Assembly (NCBI GenBank): GCA_023249275.1
Contig: JAHFCV010000040.1
Location: forward strand, 1-14,730
Direction of reading: 5' to 3'
Length of the DNA: 14,730 bases
Source of the DNA: Candidatus Methanoperedens sp.
GTDB lineage: Archaea > Halobacteriota > Methanosarcinia > Methanosarcinales > Methanoperedenaceae
Positions 10,948 to 14,730 of this stretch are shown in pieces. Every line of letters begins with the position of its first letter. The stretch's first letter is position 1. The notes below the pieces were generated by a model. The model did not search any database, was not told where the DNA came from, and worked only from the letters and a program-made list of their open reading frames with translations. A program made the translations under genes and the position numbers.

Positions 10948-12912
10948 ATGAAACAGGAAATGTCAAGCGTGGACGTGGCTGCTCTCATCAAGGAACTCCG
11001 TCCCCGCCTCCTGGATGCCAAAATTGCAAAAATATACCAGCATTCAGCAGATGAAATCAGGATAGGGCTTCATATTTTCAAGGAAGGAAGAACAAATCTT
11101 GTAATCGAAGCCGGAAGGCGCCTTCACCTCACGAAAAATCCGGAAATAGCTCCGAAGTTCCCGCAATCCTTTCCCATGCTGCTTCGCAAGCACCTTAGCG
11201 GAGGCAGGATAACCGACATTTCGCAGTATGATTTTGACCGCATTATCGAGATGCACATCCAGCGCGGCGAGGATAAGACGATTCTTCTTATCGAGCTTTT
11301 TTCAAGAGGCAATATTGTGCTCCTGAATTTTGAAAAAAAGATTATCCTGCCACTTAAATCCATCAGTTTCAGGGACAGGAAAGTCAGGGGCGGTGAACCC
11401 TATGAGCTTCCGGCGCCGCAGCTTTCCCCTGTTACTGCCACGGTCGATGAGCTAAAGGAAATGTTCTCACATTCGGATTCGGATATTGTAAGGACGCTTG
11501 CCACAAGGATGAACATGGGGGGGCAGTATGCAGAGGAACTCTGCCTGCGCGCCGGTATTGATAAAAATACGCCTGCAAAACAATTTAGCGATGTTGCGGC
11601 TGTGCAAAAAGCGCTCTCGGAAGTTTTTAGTCCTCTCCTTACCGACCTGAAACCCCATATTGTGTTAAAAGACGGAAAACCGATTGATGTGCTGCCGTTT
11701 GAGTTATCGCAATATGGGAAAAACGAAAAGAAATATTCTGGCACTTTTAATGATGCGCTTGATGAGTATTTTAGCCCGGAAACAGGGAAAAAAGACGAAT
11801 TAAAAGAGGAAAAAAAGGAGGGTGGAAAAGCCGAAAAACCGGGGCTGTATGAGTACCGCATACAAAAACAGATGCTGGCGCTCGAAAAATTCAAGGATGA
11901 GGAAGGAAAACTGGTACGCAAGGGCGAATTGATATATGCGCATTACCAGATGTGCGACGGGATTCTGAAAACGATAAGGGATGCCAGGGATAAGGGATAT
12001 TCATGGGACGAGATAAAGAGCAAATTAAAGAATTCGGATAAGCCCGAAGCAAAGGCGATAAAATCCATTGACACAGGCAGGGGGATTATCACTGTAACGC
12101 TTGATAATGAAGATGTGAACCTGGATATCAGGCTTTCAGTGCCCCAGAATTCCCAGGTTTATTACGATAAATCAAAAAAACTCTCCTCTAAGATCAAAGG
12201 CGCGCTTGCTGCCATAGAGGGGACAAAGAAATTATCAGAAAAGGAAGAAGCGCCTCGGGAAAGGAAAAAACCTGAAAAACCAAAACAAAAGTGGTACGAG
12301 CAGTTCAGGTGGTTCATATCCTCAGATGGCTTCCTTGTCATAGGTGGGCGCGATGCAGAAAGTAACGAGGATATCGTGAAGAAATACCTTGAGAAAAGGG
12401 ATATTTTCTTCCACGCCCACGTATCAGGTTCTCCATCAGTCGTTATAAAAACGGAAGGAAAGGATGTTCCTGAAACCACGCTCATCGAGGCTGCGCAGTT
12501 TACAGTCTCTTACTCTGGCATCTGGAAATCGGGACAGGCGAGCGGGGACTGCTACTGGGTGCTTCCGGAGCAGGTTTCAAAGACACCTGAATCCGGGGAA
12601 TATGTGGCAAAAGGGGCTTTTGTGATAAGGGGAAAACGTAATTATTACAAGGACGTTATGCTCGGGACGGCGCTTGGCATTGTTCTCAATGAGGAGAAAA
12701 GGCTGATTGGAGGACCTGTGAGCGCAGTGAAAAAGAGGGCGCAGTTCGTTATGGAGATAGAGCCGGGAGAGTTTGAGCAGAATGACCTCTCAAAGAAGAT
12801 TTACAGGATGCTGAATGAAAAATTCAAGGACATGAAACTTATCAAGACGATTGCTTCGCCCGATAAGATTGCGATGTTTTTGCCTGCGGGCGGGTCGAGG
12901 GTGAGGGAGTGA
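10948..12912 (+). CDS. rqcH: RqcH/NEMF (NFACT) ribosome quality-control protein
   Basis: 654 residues. Binds peptidyl-tRNA-blocked large ribosomal subunits and, in bacteria and eukaryotes, recruits tRNA to add C-terminal tails that mark the peptide for destruction. The NFACT-N domain (1-250) has MSSVDVAALIKELRPRLLDA and the Asp97-Arg98 pair (YDFDR), the residues at the same numbers essential for tRNA binding in Bacillus RqcH. A helix-hairpin-helix-like segment lies around 185-205. The coiled-coil part (about 305-425) precedes a Lys/Glu-rich linker. NFACT-R starts FRWFISSDGFLVIGGRDAES (453-472) with HAHVSGSPSVVIK. Homologues usually begin MKxxMSSVD, favouring ATG 10948 although the TATA box suggests 10960. 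It is transcribed alone, 4.6 kb from the pelA operon. Confidence 0.95.
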   Translation: MKQEMSSVDVAALIKELRPRLLDAKIAKIYQHSADEIRIGLHIFKEGRTNLVIEAGRRLHLTKNPEIAPKFPQSFPMLLRKHLSGGRITDISQYDFDRIIEMHIQRGEDKTILLIELFSRGNIVLLNFEKKIILPLKSISFRDRKVRGGEPYELPAPQLSPVTATVDELKEMFSHSDSDIVRTLATRMNMGGQYAEELCLRAGIDKNTPAKQFSDVAAVQKALSEVFSPLLTDLKPHIVLKDGKPIDVLPFELSQYGKNEKKYSGTFNDALDEYFSPETGKKDELKEEKKEGGKAEKPGLYEYRIQKQMLALEKFKDEEGKLVRKGELIYAHYQMCDGILKTIRDARDKGYSWDEIKSKLKNSDKPEAKAIKSIDTGRGIITVTLDNEDVNLDIRLSVPQNSQVYYDKSKKLSSKIKGALAAIEGTKKLSEKEEAPRERKKPEKPKQKWYEQFRWFISSDGFLVIGGRDAESNEDIVKKYLEKRDIFFHAHVSGSPSVVIKTEGKDVPETTLIEAAQFTVSYSGIWKSGQASGDCYWVLPEQVSKTPESGEYVAKGAFVIRGKRNYYKDVMLGTALGIVLNEEKRLIGGPVSAVKKRAQFVMEIEPGEFEQNDLSKKIYRMLNEKFKDMKLIKTIASPDKIAMFLPAGGSRVRE

Positions 12913-12922
12913 GGGTTAATAG

Positions 12923-13786
12923 TTAATCTCTTTTACCAGCCTCATTAGATGTTTCTCCTGCCAGTTTTCTTTGTTTCTTTCCAGTTAAGCGAAGATAATT
13001 TTCACTGGAAATCACGGTTTTTCCTGTTTTTTGCTCAAGCTCTTTCCGCGTATTCTTTGCAATTGTGCCGCCTTCAACAGCAGAATCCCTGCATTCATTT
13101 AACCCTTGCGAATCTTTTGAAATTGTAATGTCTGTTGTTGCTTTCTCACCGACCATCGTGAGGATTAACTCCCAATCAGTCATATGGTCTCTCAGATTCT
13201 GGCTGTCTAAGCCTTTGAATTTTTTATATTCACCTACAGTTTTGCCAAATGTTGCCTTTGATATCTCATTCGTAAGTATCGCAAAGTCTTTTTGCTCCTG
13301 AATTTCTCTGTTTTTCCACTCATCGGTTAAATCCTGCCGTATTGCTATGCCCCGGAGCCTCTTGTCAATCCAATCCTTGGGATAGCCCTTGAGTTCATAA
13401 TACTCCTTAACCCTGTCCTGCGCAAGTTCAGGGTTTTCTATTTCCTGTATCCTTTCGTATCCTACTTTTGCGAGCCATCTTTTGAAGGGTTCTGCTTTTG
13501 GGGATGGGATGGATTGTATTAGTCTGAACATTGACTCGGTGTTAGCACAATCGGTTTCGTATTTCTTACCATCAGCCGATTCTACTTTCAGTTGTCCGAT
13601 TTTATCGGACAACTCAAATCCTTCCTCAATGAGTTTTTTTTTCAAATCAGACCAGTATTTTCTTGGTCTCCCGCTGTCTGTAATGGCTTGTATGACATCA
13701 ATAACTGAGAAAAACCACTGTTCATCATGCCATGTTCTTCTTATTTTAGTTCCCTCGAAAACAACGAGCGCGTCTTTTGAATCCAT
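12923..13786 (-). CDS. BRO-N / antirepressor-like protein
   Basis: 287 residues. Residues 1-120 form a BRO-N domain: ALVVFEGTKIRRTWHDEQWF, FSVIDVIQAITDSGRPRKYW, and NTESMFRLIQSIPSPKAEPF before KRWLAKVGYERIQEIENPEL. BRO-N occurs in phage antirepressors and large-virus DNA-binding proteins. The rest continues with a charged helical region (KEYYELKGYPKDWIDKRLRG, EIQEQKDFAILTNEISKATF), as in DinD-like antirepressors. The ATG at 13786 has a good SD, GAGGAAC. It converges on rqcH with 10 bases between the stops and stands alone beside dispersed repeats, so it was probably acquired from a virus or mobile element. A role in DNA-damage or phage response is possible but inferred. Confidence 0.85.
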   Translation of the reverse strand: MDSKDALVVFEGTKIRRTWHDEQWFFSVIDVIQAITDSGRPRKYWSDLKKKLIEEGFELSDKIGQLKVESADGKKYETDCANTESMFRLIQSIPSPKAEPFKRWLAKVGYERIQEIENPELAQDRVKEYYELKGYPKDWIDKRLRGIAIRQDLTDEWKNREIQEQKDFAILTNEISKATFGKTVGEYKKFKGLDSQNLRDHMTDWELILTMVGEKATTDITISKDSQGLNECRDSAVEGGTIAKNTRKELEQKTGKTVISSENYLRLTGKKQRKLAGETSNEAGKRD

Positions 13787-13937
13787 GTTAGTTCCTCTCG
13801 TTAAAGTTCATGAATAGTAAAGAGGGCGTCATGGTTAAAAAGGGTTAGGAGAGCGGGGTGAAAGTGACTTGTGTTTTTTTGGGTGTTCATTCAGTTGCAG
13901 AAGATATTTAGAATTTGTGTAATATAATATTTGCTAT

Positions 13938-13965
13938 GCGTTCTTTGCGCCCTGGTATGAAAAAG
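13938..13965 (-). repeat. Inverted copy of the dispersed CGCAAAG repeat
   Basis: GCGTTCTTTGCGCCCTGGTA, then TGAAAAAG, is the complement of 3621-3641 with a one-base gap. It lies in the gap 13787-14122, where no gene is seen and the remaining bases are A/T-rich without clear structure. Confidence 0.55.
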
Positions 13966-13977
13966 CACCACAGCATA

Positions 13978-14054
13978 GAACACGGATAACACGGATTTGA
14001 CGGATTTTCACGGATAATCCATGCGTATCCGTTTCATCTGTGTAATCCGTGTTC
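13978..14054. repeat. Dispersed inverted repeat built on CACGGAT units
   Basis: The left arm begins GAACACGGATAACACGGAT at 13978; the right arm ends ATCCGTGTTC at 14054. The outer 28 bases match as inverted copies at 23 positions. Same architecture as the CACGAAT element at 994-1171. Sequences of this sort are widely scattered in intergenic regions of Methanosarcinales and other environmental genomes, as far as I know. Confidence 0.6.
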
Positions 14055-14081
14055 CGTTGGTCATTTGCTTTTCATTGTTAT

Positions 14082-14100
14082 CTATGAACTTCGTTCATAG
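14082..14100. repeat. Perfect hairpin with TTC loop
   Basis: CTATGAAC (14082-14089) pairs with GTTCATAG (14093-14100) over a TTC loop. It resembles the hairpin at 3737-3759 in loop and outline. It lies 22 bases past the stop of the minus-strand ferredoxin-domain gene and could help form its 3' end. Confidence 0.5.
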
Positions 14101-14122
14101 CTGACTTTGCGGTGGGTGACAA

Positions 14123-14730
14123 CTACCCGAACTTCACTACAGGACATGACCATGTGCATTTCCCGCATCGGGTGCATTTCCCGTTGAGCCTTGCAGTGCC
14201 GTTAACGCTTATCGCCCGCGCCGCGCACTTGCCCACGCACACACCGCATCCCGTACACGACAGCGCCCGACGTATCGTCTTTTCTGCAAGCCCGATTAAC
14301 TGCCTCGCCTCATCCTCATTGCCGCCCCTTGCCACTACCGCGCCGCTTGCATAAACATGGACATTATTCTCCCCGCGCTGTGCAAGAATCACGCCGTCAA
14401 TCGAATTTGTGTCCCCGAGCATCCCCAGAAAGCCGGTCTCTTCAATAAGGGGAAGATTCAACGGCATTCCGAAACTGCCCTCTGCCGTTATCCCGCCGGC
14501 TTTGCAGGGGCGATACCCAACTGTCATAGTAAAACGGACAGGTTTTTTCTCGCATATGGGAACGAGGTTTATGCCCTTTTTCTCGGCAATCATTCTTATC
14601 GACTTTGGAAGAACCTGCCAGCGCCAGAAGCCGTATGTCACCCATTCCTGCGGCAATCCGTTGCGCGCGGCATATTCCCTGAGATATTTTTCAAGTTTCT
14701 CGCTCAATTCAGGATGTATTTCCGCGAGGC
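14123..14730 (-). CDS. C-terminal part of a PAPS-reductase-like protein with a two-cluster ferredoxin domain, cut by window edge
   Basis: The minus-strand frame is open from base 14730 and ends at TAG 14125-14123, giving about 202 residues. The stretch WVTYGFWRWQVLPKSIRMIA resembles the C-terminal part of archaeal phosphoadenosine-phosphosulfate-reductase family proteins. The end carries two CxxCxxCxxxC motifs, CTGCGVCVGKC and CTRCGKCTWSCP, for two [4Fe-4S] clusters. The catalytic N-terminal half is outside the window, so the assignment rests on this C-terminal architecture. A TTG at 14707 is not the start, because the frame continues upstream with good coding character (LAEIHPELSEKLE). It may act in sulfur assimilation or transfer. 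Confidence 0.7.
   Translation of the reverse strand, partial: LAEIHPELSEKLEKYLREYAARNGLPQEWVTYGFWRWQVLPKSIRMIAEKKGINLVPICEKKPVRFTMTVGYRPCKAGGITAEGSFGMPLNLPLIEETGFLGMLGDTNSIDGVILAQRGENNVHVYASGAVVARGGNEDEARQLIGLAEKTIRRALSCTGCGVCVGKCAARAISVNGTARLNGKCTRCGKCTWSCPVVKFG

Noticed and set aside
11518..11526. Gly-Gly-Gln in RqcH, reminiscent of the release-factor GGQ motif
   Set aside because: It lies in the helix-hairpin-helix-like part of the NFACT-N region, not in an eRF1 domain, so it is a chance match.

Overview
The window reads as chromosomal DNA of a methanogen-type euryarchaeon, most likely in the Methanosarcinales or the related ANME-2d (Methanoperedens) group. The evidence is archaeal TATA boxes 20-30 bases before starts, an archaeal Pelota, an NFACT/RqcH protein, a probable tetrahydromethanopterin glutamate ligase, an S-layer-like surface protein, two iron-sulfur flavoproteins (Isf), an MTH865-family protein and an AMP-forming acetyl-CoA synthetase. 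The placement is an inference from gene content, without marker phylogeny.

Layout. 1-896 (-) is the N-terminal part of acetyl-CoA synthetase. 897-1448 holds a dispersed inverted repeat and then a strong promoter followed by a structured leader, before a winged-helix protein (1449-1970). 1968-2241 has no protein gene but folds into many hairpins, and on the minus strand it has a well placed TATA box: a candidate structured RNA. Two small minus-strand genes follow (2319-2836). They share one TATA box with a divergent membrane-anchored S-layer-like gene (2898-3422). 3423-3787 is an array of perfect short palindromes, the last of which contains the Shine-Dalgarno sequence and start codon of pelA.

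3788-6367 is a tight operon: pelA (ribosome rescue), a DUF434 protein with a PIN/NYN-like nuclease layout, and a RimK-type ATP-grasp ligase (probably mptN). About 4.6 kb further on, 10948-12912 encodes RqcH/NEMF, the partner system that tags peptides on stalled large subunits. The window therefore carries most of a ribosome-associated quality-control set.

6427-10696 is a redox island: a CopZ-type zinc/[2Fe-2S] protein, Isf flavoprotein 1, a cysteine-containing winged-helix regulator, and an operon of a 54-residue cysteine protein, an MTH865-family protein, an AhpD-like protein and Isf flavoprotein 2. The two plus-strand units begin behind nearly identical promoter regions of about 112 bp (7348-7460 and 8881-8992), which suggests one regulon, perhaps controlled by the regulator encoded between them. 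A gene relic (6427-6642) and a one-base frameshifted small gene (10778-10919) lie nearby.

12923-13786 (-) is a BRO-N/antirepressor-like gene of likely mobile origin. It is followed by more dispersed repeats and then by the C-terminal part of a ferredoxin-domain protein, probably an archaeal PAPS-reductase-like enzyme, cut by the right edge. No tRNA, rRNA, CRISPR array or intact transposase was seen.
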